From an uncultured Pseudomonadales bacterium (GTDB lineage Bacteria; Pseudomonadota; Gammaproteobacteria; Pseudomonadales; Azotimanducaceae): DNA of 64,000 nt. The stretch is taken from positions 992,001 through 1,056,000 of the forward strand of contig OY282430.1 of assembly GCA_958296025.1 (NCBI GenBank), read 5' to 3'. Position 1 is the stretch's first letter, and every line of letters starts with the position of its first letter. The notes beneath the pieces are model-generated. The model saw only the letters and a list, made by a program, of their open reading frames with translations, made no database searches and had not been told where the DNA came from. Positions 44,483-53,165 of the stretch are shown here, piece by piece. A program made the translations under genes and the position numbers.

Positions 44483-44734
44483 GCGCACATCTTACTGCTG
44501 CCGGCGCAAGCCTGGATGGCATCGCCACTGGTCAATCCGGCAAGACCGTCCGCCCTACGCAAGGCAGGTTAGGATCTCTAGATGTCGGTAGGCGCAGCGG
44601 GCGTTCATGCAGCAAACATCCAAGCCATTGGGTGATTGGGCCGCTAGGGGGCAGGCCGGCGGACGCTTGGCCGGCTCGGTTTGCTTCGGGCGTCGCCATC
44701 GTCGATCCGGCGCGACCACTGGGTTGCCGCTGCG

Positions 44735-44968
44735 ATGAAGCACTTCACATGGTTTCTGGTGCTGGCGCTCAGCTTCGCCTTCCTGACCGCCGGGCTGACG
44801 CTGTGGCATGAGCGGGCCTTTTCCGTGGACGGTCTGTGGATCTTCGCCGCGGACAGCCCCCATCCGCTGTACTTGCTGGGCATCGGCCTTTCCCTGATTC
44901 CAGGGGCGCTTTGGGAGATCTTCATTCTGGAGTATCGACGCAACCGGCGCGACCACGGCGATGGTTGA
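44735..44968 (+). CDS. Small two-helix membrane protein
   Basis: A 77-residue protein with two hydrophobic segments (TWFLVLALSFAFLTAG and PLYLLGIGLSLIPGALWEIF) and a basic C-terminus (EYRRNRRDH). It overlaps the acetyltransferase start by 8 bp. No family was recognised and the ribosome site is poor, so it may not be expressed strongly. Confidence 0.5.
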   Translation: MKHFTWFLVLALSFAFLTAGLTLWHERAFSVDGLWIFAADSPHPLYLLGIGLSLIPGALWEIFILEYRRNRRDHGDG

Positions 44969-45500
44969 GCGTGACGCACCCGAGGTTTGCCTACGCCCGG
45001 TCTGCAAGGAGGACCGGGATGCGTTTCTGGCGGTCATGCGGCGCAGCGCCGCCCTGCATCAGCCTTGGATCCAGCCGCCCATCACCGTGGAGATGTTCGG
45101 CCGCTACCTGAACCGCTTGCAGCGGGACGATCATGAGGGTCTTCTGGTGATCGACAGGTCTTCCGGCGACATCGCCGGCTGCTACAACATCAACAACATC
45201 ATCCTCGCCTCCTTTCGCAGCGGCTCGTTGAGCTACTATGCGGCGGCGCGTTATGCGGGGAGGGGCTACATGCAGGAGGGGCTGAAACAGGTCATTGCGT
45301 ACGCGGTGCAGAAGCTGGGCCTGCACCGTCTGGAGGCTAACATCCAACCCGGCAACCAAAGGTCGATTGCGCTGGTGCAGCGCTGCGGTTTCAGGAGGGA
45401 GGGGCTGTGCCGGGATTATCTATTCATCGGCGGCGCTTGGCGGGACCACGAGCGCTGGGCCTATCTGGACAGGCGCCCCGGCCTGCGCCCGCCGCCATGA
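44961..45500 (+). CDS. GNAT-family N-acetyltransferase (RimJ/RimL-like)
   Basis: A 179-residue acetyltransferase: VCLRPVCKEDRDAFLAVMRR, LSYYAAARYAGRGYMQEGLK for acetyl-CoA binding, LHRLEANIQPGNQRSIALVQ and CGFRREGLCRDYL, as in enzymes acetylating ribosomal-protein N-termini or amino groups. The 3' end overlaps the peptidase start (ATGA). Confidence 0.88.
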   Translation: MVERDAPEVCLRPVCKEDRDAFLAVMRRSAALHQPWIQPPITVEMFGRYLNRLQRDDHEGLLVIDRSSGDIAGCYNINNIILASFRSGSLSYYAAARYAGRGYMQEGLKQVIAYAVQKLGLHRLEANIQPGNQRSIALVQRCGFRREGLCRDYLFIGGAWRDHERWAYLDRRPGLRPPP

Positions 45501-47689
45501 GCGCATACGGGACTTGGGCTTCGCCCATCACCCCGGAAATGGTGGCCGGTGCCGCTGTCCGCCTCAGCGACCCTTGGGTGCATGAGGGGATGTTGCACTG
45601 GCTGGAGTCCCGTCCGGCCCAAGGCGGGCGGGTCACCTTGCTGCAAAGACGGGCGGAGGAGAAGACAGCGGCAGGAGGCGAAGACGGAACGGGGACGCAA
45701 GGCGTACGCGAAAGAGCGGGGCAAGGCAGGGGGGAGGAAGACGGCAAGGGTGACGCTGGGGCGAAGGTGGTTGAACTCACCCCGCTGCCCTACAACGTCA
45801 GAAGCCGGGTGCATGAGTACGGCGGCGGTGCCTACCTGCCGGCCGCTGGCGGCGCCTTCTTCGTCAATTTTCAGGACCAGAACATCTATTTGGTCGGAGA
45901 GGACGGCGCCATCCGCCAGATCACCCACTCCCCGACCAGCATCCGCTACGCGGATCTTTGCCACGACCGGCACCGGCGGCGGCTCATCGCCGTGACTGAA
46001 ATCCACGGCCAGGATGGCGAGGAGCCGGAAAATGCCGTCGTCGCCATCGGTTTGGACGACGGCGAAGCTCGGTTGCTGCACCGGGGCCATGACTTCTACG
46101 CATCGCCGCAGTTGTCGGCGGATGGCGGGGAGTTGCTGTTCATTGCCTGGGATCATCCGAACATGCCTTGGGACGGCACCCTGCTGCTGCGCTGCCGGTT
46201 GGCTGGTGCAGCGCCGCAGGTTGCGGCGTCCGTCCCTGGCAACGGCGCGATGGCCGAGGTGGCGGGCAGGGCAAGGAACGACCTGCGCCGCCCCGCGAAG
46301 GCCGAAACGACGGCTGGGGCGGCGGCTGCATGGCGTCGGGATGAAGGCGGCGCGGCTCAGGTTGGCACGGAGCCGGGCCTGGGGGGCTGCCAAGATGGGG
46401 ACATTCATGAAGCGACCATCATAGCCGGCGGCCCAGTGGAGGCCGTCATGCAGCCGTCTTGGGCGCAGGACGGGTCCATCCTCTACATCAGCGATCGAGA
46501 CGGTTTTTGGAACCTGCATCGGTTGGATGGGAACGGTGCGGTGCCGCTGCTGCGCGAAGACCTGGACTACGGCGGCCCCGCTTGGGTGTTCGGACAGCGC
46601 AGCTACGTTTGCCTGAACGACCGCCGCATCGCCGCCAGCCGCCATCGCAATGGCGGGCAGGAATTAGTGTTGATCGACACGACTAGGGGCTTGGTCGACG
46701 TCTTGGTGGAGAACGCCGCTGGTTGCGGGCAGTTGTCCGCGCACAACAACGATCTCTACTTTTTGGCGGCCGGCAGTGGCGGTCCGGCCGTTTGCATGCG
46801 CCTCAACTTGGCCAGTCGGGCGCAGACCGTCGTGGCGCAGCCGCCATCCCCGCCTCTGGACACACGGCTTCTGAGCGCTCCGGAGCACATTGCCTTCCCC
46901 ACTCGGGACGGTGCCGAAGCGTACGCCTATCGCTATCGGCCCCGCCATCCGCAGCATCCAAACCACAAAGGCCGACCGCCCCTGATGGTGCTGTGCCACG
47001 GCGGACCGACCGCAGCGGCCTCGCCGGCCCTGAACCTCTTGGTGCAGTTCTACACCAGCCGCGGCTGGGCGGTGGTGGATGTCGATTACCGGGGCAGCAC
47101 CGGCTACGGACGCACCTACCGGGAGGCATTGAAGGAGCGTTGGGGCGAGGTGGACGTTGCCGACTGCGAGGACGCCGTCCGTCACTTGGCCGCACAAGGG
47201 GATGCAGACCCGACCAAGGTGGCCATACGCGGGCGCAGCGCCGGTGGCTACACCACCTTGCGCGCCCTGACCACCTCGAGGGTCTTTCAGGCCGGGGCCA
47301 GCCACTACGGCGTGGCCGACTTGGTCGCCTTGGCGCGGGACACCCATAAGTTTGAATCCCGCTACCTGGACGGGCTGCTCGGCGAGGAGGCCGCCTTGGC
47401 GGAGCGCTCCCCCATCCATCATGTGGATGACTTGGCATGCCCGTTGATCTTCTTCCAAGGCGGGGAGGATAAAATCGTGCCGCCAAACCAAGCCCAGCGG
47501 ATGGTCGCCGCGCTGCGTCGCAAGGGGCTGCCGGTGGCCTACCTCGAATTTTCCGGCGAGGGGCACGGCTTCCGCGACGGTGGCAACATCGCCCGCTGCA
47601 TCGCCGCCGAATACGCCTTCTTCTGCCGGGTGTTCGGGTTGGGGCAACCGCAGGACTTGCCGGAAGTGGAGATCGAGAACCTTGATTAG
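45497..47689 (+). CDS. S9 (prolyl oligopeptidase-type) peptidase
   Basis: A 730-residue peptidase. An N-terminal beta-propeller (about 1-440; VHEYGGGAYLPAAGG, LYISDRDGFWNLHRL) leads to the alpha/beta hydrolase domain with HGGPTAA and the oxyanion region (VVDVDYRGSTGYGRTYREAL). The nucleophile is in IRGRSAGGYTTLRAL, the Asp in FFQGGEDKIVPP and the His in SGEGHGFRDG. Two low-complexity insertions (about 50-90, Gly/Glu/Lys-rich; about 255-310, Ala/Arg/Gly-rich) interrupt the propeller and are unusual for the family. ATGA overlap with the acetyltransferase. Confidence 0.9.
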   Translation: MSAYGTWASPITPEMVAGAAVRLSDPWVHEGMLHWLESRPAQGGRVTLLQRRAEEKTAAGGEDGTGTQGVRERAGQGRGEEDGKGDAGAKVVELTPLPYNVRSRVHEYGGGAYLPAAGGAFFVNFQDQNIYLVGEDGAIRQITHSPTSIRYADLCHDRHRRRLIAVTEIHGQDGEEPENAVVAIGLDDGEARLLHRGHDFYASPQLSADGGELLFIAWDHPNMPWDGTLLLRCRLAGAAPQVAASVPGNGAMAEVAGRARNDLRRPAKAETTAGAAAAWRRDEGGAAQVGTEPGLGGCQDGDIHEATIIAGGPVEAVMQPSWAQDGSILYISDRDGFWNLHRLDGNGAVPLLREDLDYGGPAWVFGQRSYVCLNDRRIAASRHRNGGQELVLIDTTRGLVDVLVENAAGCGQLSAHNNDLYFLAAGSGGPAVCMRLNLASRAQTVVAQPPSPPLDTRLLSAPEHIAFPTRDGAEAYAYRYRPRHPQHPNHKGRPPLMVLCHGGPTAAASPALNLLVQFYTSRGWAVVDVDYRGSTGYGRTYREALKERWGEVDVADCEDAVRHLAAQGDADPTKVAIRGRSAGGYTTLRALTTSRVFQAGASHYGVADLVALARDTHKFESRYLDGLLGEEAALAERSPIHHVDDLACPLIFFQGGEDKIVPPNQAQRMVAALRRKGLPVAYLEFSGEGHGFRDGGNIARCIAAEYAFFCRVFGLGQPQDLPEVEIENLD

Positions 47690-47779
47690 CTCAGCTCCAG
47701 GGCTTCATCCATGGTCGCAACCGCGTTGCCGTGCAGCGGCTGCAGCCGGGAAGCGCACCCTTGCGGGGTAAGCTGAAAG

Positions 47780-48724
47780 ATGCCTTCTAATTCCTGCGGT
47801 GTCGTCGTGCTCATGGGGGGGAATTCCTTGGAGGCGGAGGTCTCCAGGGTGTCGGCGCAGCAAGTGGCCGCCGGCTTGGATGCGGCCGGACATCAAGCCA
47901 CCTTGCTGGAATTGGACAGAAACGCCCCCGTCCGCTTGGCGGAGTTGCGCCCGGACGCCGTTTTTCCGGCCCTGCACGGGCCGCCGGGGGAGGATGGCGG
48001 GGTGCAGGGCCTGCTGGACATTCTGGAGTTGCCCTATGTCGGTGGCGGTGTCCAGGCCAGCGCTTTGGCCATGGACAAGGCCAGCGCCAAGGACCTGTTT
48101 CGCCGCATCGGGCTGCCGGTGGCGGAAGACTTGGTGCTGCTGCCGGACACGCCAATCAAGGAAGGCGTGGCACGGATCAGGGCGGTCTTGGGCGAACGGG
48201 TGGTCATCAAGCCCTCTGGCCAAGGCAGCGCCATCGGCGTCTCGCGGCTGCCTGACAGCAACCAAATCGACTCATGCTTGGGCGAGGCGCTGCGCTTGGG
48301 CAAGGTGATCGTCGAGCCCTTCGTCGTCGGCAAGGAGATCACCGTGGGCGTGTTGGACTTGCACGGCGCTACAGCCAAAGCCTTTCCGGTGATCGAAATC
48401 CGCACCGCCCCTGGTGAGTGGTACGACGCCGTGAACCGCTACAAGGCCGGCGCTAGCGAGCACCTCGTGCCGGCGCCCTTGCCGGCGGCCGTCACCGCCG
48501 ACCTGCAGCGCATTGCCGTGGCCGCCCACCGAGCCTTGGGCCTGCGCCACCTGTCTCGGGCGGACTTCATCCTCGGCGACGATGGCGGCATCCACCTGCT
48601 GGAAGTCAACTCGCTGCCGGGCATGACCCCAACCAGCCTGTATCCGGACGGTGCCCGGGCGGCTGGCTTGGCGTTCCCGCAACTGCTCGACGCCCTGATC
48701 CGCAGTGCCATCGCCGATGGCTGA
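47780..48724 (+). CDS. ddl: D-alanine--D-alanine ligase
   Basis: A 314-residue ATP-grasp ligase: VVVLMGGNSLEAEVS, PDAVFPALHGPPGEDGGVQG, LPYVGGGVQASALAMDK, VVIKPSGQGSAIGVSRL, RADFILGDDGGIHLLEVNSL and PGMTPTSLYP. It makes D-Ala-D-Ala for peptidoglycan. It stands apart from any division cluster here, so it may be one of two ligases. The next 210 bp (48,725-48,935) contain no gene. Confidence 0.9.
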   Translation: MPSNSCGVVVLMGGNSLEAEVSRVSAQQVAAGLDAAGHQATLLELDRNAPVRLAELRPDAVFPALHGPPGEDGGVQGLLDILELPYVGGGVQASALAMDKASAKDLFRRIGLPVAEDLVLLPDTPIKEGVARIRAVLGERVVIKPSGQGSAIGVSRLPDSNQIDSCLGEALRLGKVIVEPFVVGKEITVGVLDLHGATAKAFPVIEIRTAPGEWYDAVNRYKAGASEHLVPAPLPAAVTADLQRIAVAAHRALGLRHLSRADFILGDDGGIHLLEVNSLPGMTPTSLYPDGARAAGLAFPQLLDALIRSAIADG

Positions 48725-48935
48725 AGGCCGTCTGCCGCCGCCAACGGGCCACCGTCGCGGTCAAACCTGGAACCCTAACGAAGTGCGAAGAGGCCCGTAG
48801 GGGGCGTCTCCTTGCCGGGCGGCCCTGGCCGTTGGCGGCGACAGCTGCACTCGCCTTGCCGGGTGGGGCCGGTCTTCGCGAGTGGCGCAAGAGCTGGCGG
48901 GCAAGGGCATCCCGTCACCAGCGATGCGGCGATCT

Positions 48936-50219
48936 TTACAGGTCGTAGCCCCGCTCGTTGTGCATGGATAGGTCCAGCCCGGCCAGTTCCTCATCCTCGG
49001 ACACCCGGTTGTCCAACAGGGCGCCGGTGATCTTGAGGATGACGAAGGTGGCCAACGCGGTATAGCCCAGGGTGGCTACTACGCCGATGGCCTGCACACC
49101 CAGCTGGCTGCCCATGGTCATGCCTTCGGCATAGCCTTGACCGCTGAAGACGCCCAGCGACGTGCTCGCGAACACGGCGGTCAGCAGGGTGCCCAACGCA
49201 CCGCCGACGCCGTGGACCGGAAAGACGTCCAAGGAGTCGTCGATCTTCAGCGAGCGCTTGATGTAGTGGGTGGCCAGGAAGCAGACGAAGCCGGCGGCGA
49301 TGCCGATCACCAGGGCGCCGGCAGGACCAACAAAGCCCGAGGCGGGGGTGATGGTGCCGAGGCCGGCCACCATCCCGGTGACGGCGCCCAGGGCGCTCGG
49401 CTTGCCGAAGCGCACCCACTCGCACAGCATCCAGGTTAAGGCGCCGGCCGAGGCCGACAGATGGGTGACCAGCATGGCCATGGCGGCATCGCCGTTGGCG
49501 GCCAGGGCGCTGCCGCCGTTGAAGCCGAACCAGCCCACCCAAAGCATGCCGGCCCCAGCCATGGTCAAGGTCATGTTGTGCGGCGGCATGGCCTGCTGCG
49601 GAAAGCCGCGCCGGCTGCCGAGCACCAAGGCGGCGACGATGGCGGCGACCCCGGCCGTCACATGCACCACGGTGCCGCCGGCGAAATCCATCAGCCCCAT
49701 TTGGCCCAGCCAGCCGCCGCCCCACACCCAGTGGCAGATCGGCGCATAGACCAGCAGCACCCAAAGGGCGCTGAACAGCAGCATGGCGGAGAAGCGCATG
49801 CGCTCGGCAAAGCCGCCGACGATCAGGGCCGGGGTAATGATGGCGAAGGTCAGTTGAAACAGGGAGAAGGCGGATTCGGGAATGCCGCCGGACAAGGTGC
49901 CCTCGCCAACGCCGGCGAAGAATGCCTTGCCCAGATCCCCGATTAAGGCGTTGCCCTCGCCGAAGGCCAAGCTATAGGCGACCACCAGCCACAGCAGGGA
50001 GACCATGCAGGTGAGGGTGAAGCACTGCATCAATATGCTCAACACATTCTTGGTGCGCACGAGGCCTGAGTAGAACAGCGACAGCCCGGGTATGGTCATG
50101 AACAGCACTAGGGCCGTAGCGGTCAAAATCCAGGCGGTGTCGCCCTGATTCAGCCCATCCTGCGCCCAAGCGGGTGCCGCCGTCAGGCCGAGGATCAGAG
50201 CCGGCATCCAGCGAATCAT
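48936..50219 (-). CDS. amtB: Ammonium transporter
   Basis: A 427-residue Amt-family channel. A signal peptide (MIRWMPALILGLTAAPAWAQ) precedes 11 membrane segments. The pore histidines are in GGTVVHVTAGVAAI and DVFPVHGVGGALGT, and the Phe gate lies in SAFSLFQLTFAIITPALIVG. It moves NH4+/NH3 into the cell. No glnK gene is adjacent, which is unusual. The gene instead overlaps the cfa stop by 4 bp (ATGA). Confidence 0.92.
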   Translation of the reverse strand: MIRWMPALILGLTAAPAWAQDGLNQGDTAWILTATALVLFMTIPGLSLFYSGLVRTKNVLSILMQCFTLTCMVSLLWLVVAYSLAFGEGNALIGDLGKAFFAGVGEGTLSGGIPESAFSLFQLTFAIITPALIVGGFAERMRFSAMLLFSALWVLLVYAPICHWVWGGGWLGQMGLMDFAGGTVVHVTAGVAAIVAALVLGSRRGFPQQAMPPHNMTLTMAGAGMLWVGWFGFNGGSALAANGDAAMAMLVTHLSASAGALTWMLCEWVRFGKPSALGAVTGMVAGLGTITPASGFVGPAGALVIGIAAGFVCFLATHYIKRSLKIDDSLDVFPVHGVGGALGTLLTAVFASTSLGVFSGQGYAEGMTMGSQLGVQAIGVVATLGYTALATFVILKITGALLDNRVSEDEELAGLDLSMHNERGYDL

Positions 50220-51442
50220 GTTTGGTTTCTCCCATTGAGGTTGTTGTTTGGGAAAACGGTTGCGCCGCTGTCCGCGTAGAGATAATCCCGGGTGATGGGT
50301 GCTGCCGCGTTGCGTTTGGCGAGCTGCCATTGCAGCACCACGAGGTCGCCGACCTCAAAGGCGGTTTGGCTGGCCACCAGGTAGAACTCCCACATGCGGC
50401 AGAAATCCTCGCCCTTGCTGGCCGCGAACTCCGAACGCACTCGCTGAAAACGCCGGTTCCAAGCCTTCAAGGTCAGCGCGTAGTGGCGGCGCAGCACTTC
50501 GATGTCGGTGCTGACTAGATGTGCCCGCTCCACCGCCGGGGCGATGTCGGAAAGGGAGGGGATGTAGCCTCCCGGGAAGATGTAGCGACGGATCCAAGGG
50601 TTCACCGGTGTCGGCGGAGCCTTGCTGGCGATGGTGTGGAGCAAGGCCACCCCATCCGGCGCGAGGCAGTCGGCCAGCTTGCCGAAGAAGGCGCGGTAGT
50701 TGCGCTTGCCGACATGCTCGAACATGCCCACGGAGACCACCCGATCATAGGTTCCCTCGTGCTCCCGGTAGTCCTGCAGGCGGAAATCGACTCGGCCCTG
50801 CAATGCGGGCGCCCGCACCCGTGCCTTGGCCACCCGCAATTGCTCGGCGGAAAGGGTCAGCCCGGTGACGGCCACGTTTTGCCGCTCCGCCAAGTATGTG
50901 GCTAGGCCGCCCCAGCCGCAGCCGATGTCCAGCACCCGCTGTCCCGGCGTCAAATGCAGCTTGGCGGCGATGTGCTGGCATTTCGCCGCCTGCGCCTTTT
51001 CCAAGCTGTCCTGCCCATCTTGGAAGTAGGCGCAGGAGTAATGCATGTCCGCATCCAGGCAGGCTCGGAACAGAGGTTCGTCCAGGTCGTAGTGGCGGCT
51101 GGCGTTGCGCTGGCTGGCGGCAACGCCGTTCCAAGAGCCGAGCAGCGCCTTGGCGGCGTTCAGCCAACGGTTCCCGTCCAAATTGGCTTCAAAGTTGATG
51201 CGCAGGACCGTTAGCAGGGTGTGCAGGCCGCCTTCCCCGGCGTCCCACTCCCCGGCGAGATAGGTTTCGCCGAGGTTCAGCAGCGGATTGCGCAGGATGG
51301 CGTTTAAGGTCGAGGCCTTGTGCAACCGCCAAACGGCGCTGGGTTCCCCCTGCCCGAAGCAATGCTCCCGCCCGGCGTGATCGACCACCCGGAGCTGGCC
51401 TTGGTGAATGAATTTCTGAAGAAACTGCGGATTCACGGCCAA
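50216..51442 (-). CDS. cfa: Cyclopropane-fatty-acyl-phospholipid synthase
   Basis: A 408-residue SAM-dependent enzyme: HYDLDEPLFRACLDADMHYS, CAYFQDGQDSLEKAQAAKCQ, SAM site LDIGCGWGGLATYLAE, VGMFEHVGKRNYRAFF and PGGYIPSLSDI. It adds a methylene group to unsaturated fatty acyl chains in membrane phospholipids. It is translationally coupled to amtB. The region upstream (51,443-51,549) probably holds the promoter of the two-gene operon. Confidence 0.93.
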   Translation of the reverse strand: MAVNPQFLQKFIHQGQLRVVDHAGREHCFGQGEPSAVWRLHKASTLNAILRNPLLNLGETYLAGEWDAGEGGLHTLLTVLRINFEANLDGNRWLNAAKALLGSWNGVAASQRNASRHYDLDEPLFRACLDADMHYSCAYFQDGQDSLEKAQAAKCQHIAAKLHLTPGQRVLDIGCGWGGLATYLAERQNVAVTGLTLSAEQLRVAKARVRAPALQGRVDFRLQDYREHEGTYDRVVSVGMFEHVGKRNYRAFFGKLADCLAPDGVALLHTIASKAPPTPVNPWIRRYIFPGGYIPSLSDIAPAVERAHLVSTDIEVLRRHYALTLKAWNRRFQRVRSEFAASKGEDFCRMWEFYLVASQTAFEVGDLVVLQWQLAKRNAAAPITRDYLYADSGATVFPNNNLNGRNQT

Positions 51443-51533
51443 ACCGCTTGGTCAGGAAAGAGGGCCTGTGCGTCGCCGCATCGAAATGATCGAATCATTC
51501 AGTCAAGCTATTTCGGGTTTCGGAATATGTCAA

Positions 51534-51549
51534 GGCGCTGCCGCCGGTG
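51534..51549. repeat. 16-bp target-site duplication, left copy
   Basis: GGCGCTGCCGCCGGTG immediately left of the element. The identical 16 bases lie immediately right of it (53,069-53,084), with no mismatch. This means the insertion is recent and the ends assigned are right. Confidence 0.95.
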
Positions 51550-53068
51550 TGTCAAACCAAAGTAGAAATGTCCCCTTTTCTCCAAAGTTAAAATGTCCCC
51601 TTCCCTGTTTTCCGTTCCCAAGCGGACGTTGCTGGATTCGCCGGGGGGCGGCGGGGCCGTGAACGGAGGGAGCGGAGCGACCGGAGGTCACGGCCCCGCC
51701 GCGGCGCGCTCGGCGCCGACGCGCGCCGCCCGCCTCCAAGGATGGTCCGGGGCGGGCTTCCAGTTCGGGCGCGCCTGTTGGCGCGCCTTGGCCCGGTCCA
51801 CCGCATGGCGGACGCTCTTTTCGTCCTCCACGGAAACGGGCGGCTCCCCCTCGGCCAGCACCCGGAACGCAAGCGGCCGCCCGTCCCGAAGGATCGCCAC
51901 CCGCCCGTCGAAGCCCTCGCAGACCGTCACCCGGGCGCCGCGCAGTCCGTAGCCTTGGCCCCGAACCTGGATCTGGTGCTCCCGACCGCGGTAGCGGAGC
52001 GTCAGGCTCCTCGACACCTTGCGCGTCGAGTGCAGGGACAGGATCAGGCCCAGCTCCGCCGCGTCGTGCAGCACCGGCCGGTGCGCGTCCGCCGGGCAAA
52101 GGGGCTCCACCGCGAAGCGCCGGTTGTGGTCCTCCATGAACTCCGGCAGGAAGGCGTTGCCGGCCTCCATGCCGTCGATGCCCCGCAGCCGCATCTCCTT
52201 GACCAAACGGTCCTGCAGCGTCCCGTTGGCCCGCTCCACCCGCCCCTTCGCCTGCGGGCTGCCCGCATGGATCGGCTCGATGTCCAGCGTCCTCAGCGCC
52301 CGCCCGAACTGCGTCAGCTCCCCCTCGCGCTCCCGATGGTTCACCCGGAAGACCCCATGCTTGTCCGAATAAACCGCCACCGGGCGGCCATGCCCGTCCA
52401 AGTGGCCGCGCAGCACCTCCATGTAGGCCTCGGTGGTCTCCGCCGGGACGAACCGCAGCGCCAGAAGCCGGCTGGTCGCGTCGTCGATGAACACGATCAG
52501 CGAGCACCGCGGCCCCCGGTCCTCGAACCAGGCGTGCTCCGAGCCGTCGACCTGAACCAGCTCCCCGAAGCACGGACGACGGGGGCGCCTCTGGCGAACC
52601 GGCGCCCCCCGGCGCGGCTTGGCCCGCCGCAGGCCATCCTCAAGCATCCACTTGCGCAGCGTCTCCGCCGACAGCCTGAAGCCGTGAACCTCCACCAGCT
52701 TCTCCCGAGCGAACGTCGGCCCGAAGTCCGCGTAGCGCTCCCGAACCAAGTCCATCGCCCGCCCGCGCACCTCCGCCGCAATCGCGTTGTTCGACCGCCT
52801 CCCCCGACGCCCGGACGTCAATCCCGCCGCGCCGCGCTCCCGGTAGCGCCGCACCAAGCGCTTGACCTGGCGAACCCCCAAGCCCAAACGCTCCGCCGCC
52901 TGACGCTGCCGAACCCGTCCCTCCGCCGCGTCCCTGACCACGCCAAGCCTGTCCGCCTCCTTGCCGCTCATCAACACCAACCCTTCCGACATCCGTCCGC
53001 CCTCCGGCACAGCCAAAAGGGGACATTTCTACTTTGGAGAAAGGGGACATTACAGCTTTGGGCTGACA
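51550..53068 (-). mobile_element. ISNCY/IS1202-type insertion sequence, complete
   Basis: A 1,519-bp element with ends TGTCAAACCAAAG (left) and TGTCAGCCCAAAG (right, complement). It carries one transposase gene and is flanked by a perfect 16-bp direct repeat, GGCGCTGCCGCCGGTG (51,534-51,549 and 53,069-53,084). Each end has two copies of a CCAAAG...AATGTCCCC motif about 25 bp apart, whereas the fragments at 4,735 and 12,021 have one. Long target duplications are known in the IS1202 group. Confidence 0.92.
51688..52992 (-). CDS. ISNCY/IS1202-type transposase
   Basis: A 434-residue transposase. An N-terminal helix-turn-helix (RQRQAAERLGLGVRQVKRLV, then RRYRERGAAGL) precedes a DDE core: Asp in ELVQVDGSEHAWFEDRG, Asp in VAVYSDKHGVFRVNHRE, Glu in GSPQAKGRVERANGTLQDRL. 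A beta-strand-rich C-terminal domain follows (YRGREHQIQVRGQGYGLRG). I chose the ATG at 52,992 with GGAGGG upstream; a TTG at 53,016 is an alternative. It appears intact. Fragments at 4,322 and 11,722 come from related copies. Confidence 0.92.
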   Translation of the reverse strand: MSEGLVLMSGKEADRLGVVRDAAEGRVRQRQAAERLGLGVRQVKRLVRRYRERGAAGLTSGRRGRRSNNAIAAEVRGRAMDLVRERYADFGPTFAREKLVEVHGFRLSAETLRKWMLEDGLRRAKPRRGAPVRQRRPRRPCFGELVQVDGSEHAWFEDRGPRCSLIVFIDDATSRLLALRFVPAETTEAYMEVLRGHLDGHGRPVAVYSDKHGVFRVNHREREGELTQFGRALRTLDIEPIHAGSPQAKGRVERANGTLQDRLVKEMRLRGIDGMEAGNAFLPEFMEDHNRRFAVEPLCPADAHRPVLHDAAELGLILSLHSTRKVSRSLTLRYRGREHQIQVRGQGYGLRGARVTVCEGFDGRVAILRDGRPLAFRVLAEGEPPVSVEDEKSVRHAVDRAKARQQARPNWKPAPDHPWRRAARVGAERAAAGP

Positions 53069-53084
53069 GGCGCTGCCGCCGGTG
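53069..53084. repeat. 16-bp target-site duplication, right copy
   Basis: Right partner of the duplication at 51,534-51,549. The bases just beyond it (AAGTGTCCAATTTTGGAG, then AACTGTCCGCTTTGG) look like the subterminal motifs of another, related element end. The insertion may therefore have gone into an older IS remnant. Confidence 0.95.
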
Positions 53085-53165
53085 GATGGCAACAAATGGA
53101 AGTGTCCAATTTTGGAGTAAATGAACTGTCCGCTTTGGCTGCGGTGGGCGTGGGCAAGGCATTGG

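Noticed and set aside
45461-46645. A 394-codon minus-strand frame opposite the S9 peptidase
   Set aside because: Shadow frame. The S9 peptidase on the plus strand has propeller and catalytic motifs.
47690-47779. A stretch resembling a tRNA D-arm (TTAGCTCAGCTCC)
   Set aside because: No anticodon arm, T-arm or acceptor stem can be folded around it.
51742-53124. A 460-codon plus-strand frame across the IS element
   Set aside because: It is antisense to the transposase, which has a clear helix-turn-helix and DDE residues; the plus-strand product is Pro/Arg-rich without known motifs.
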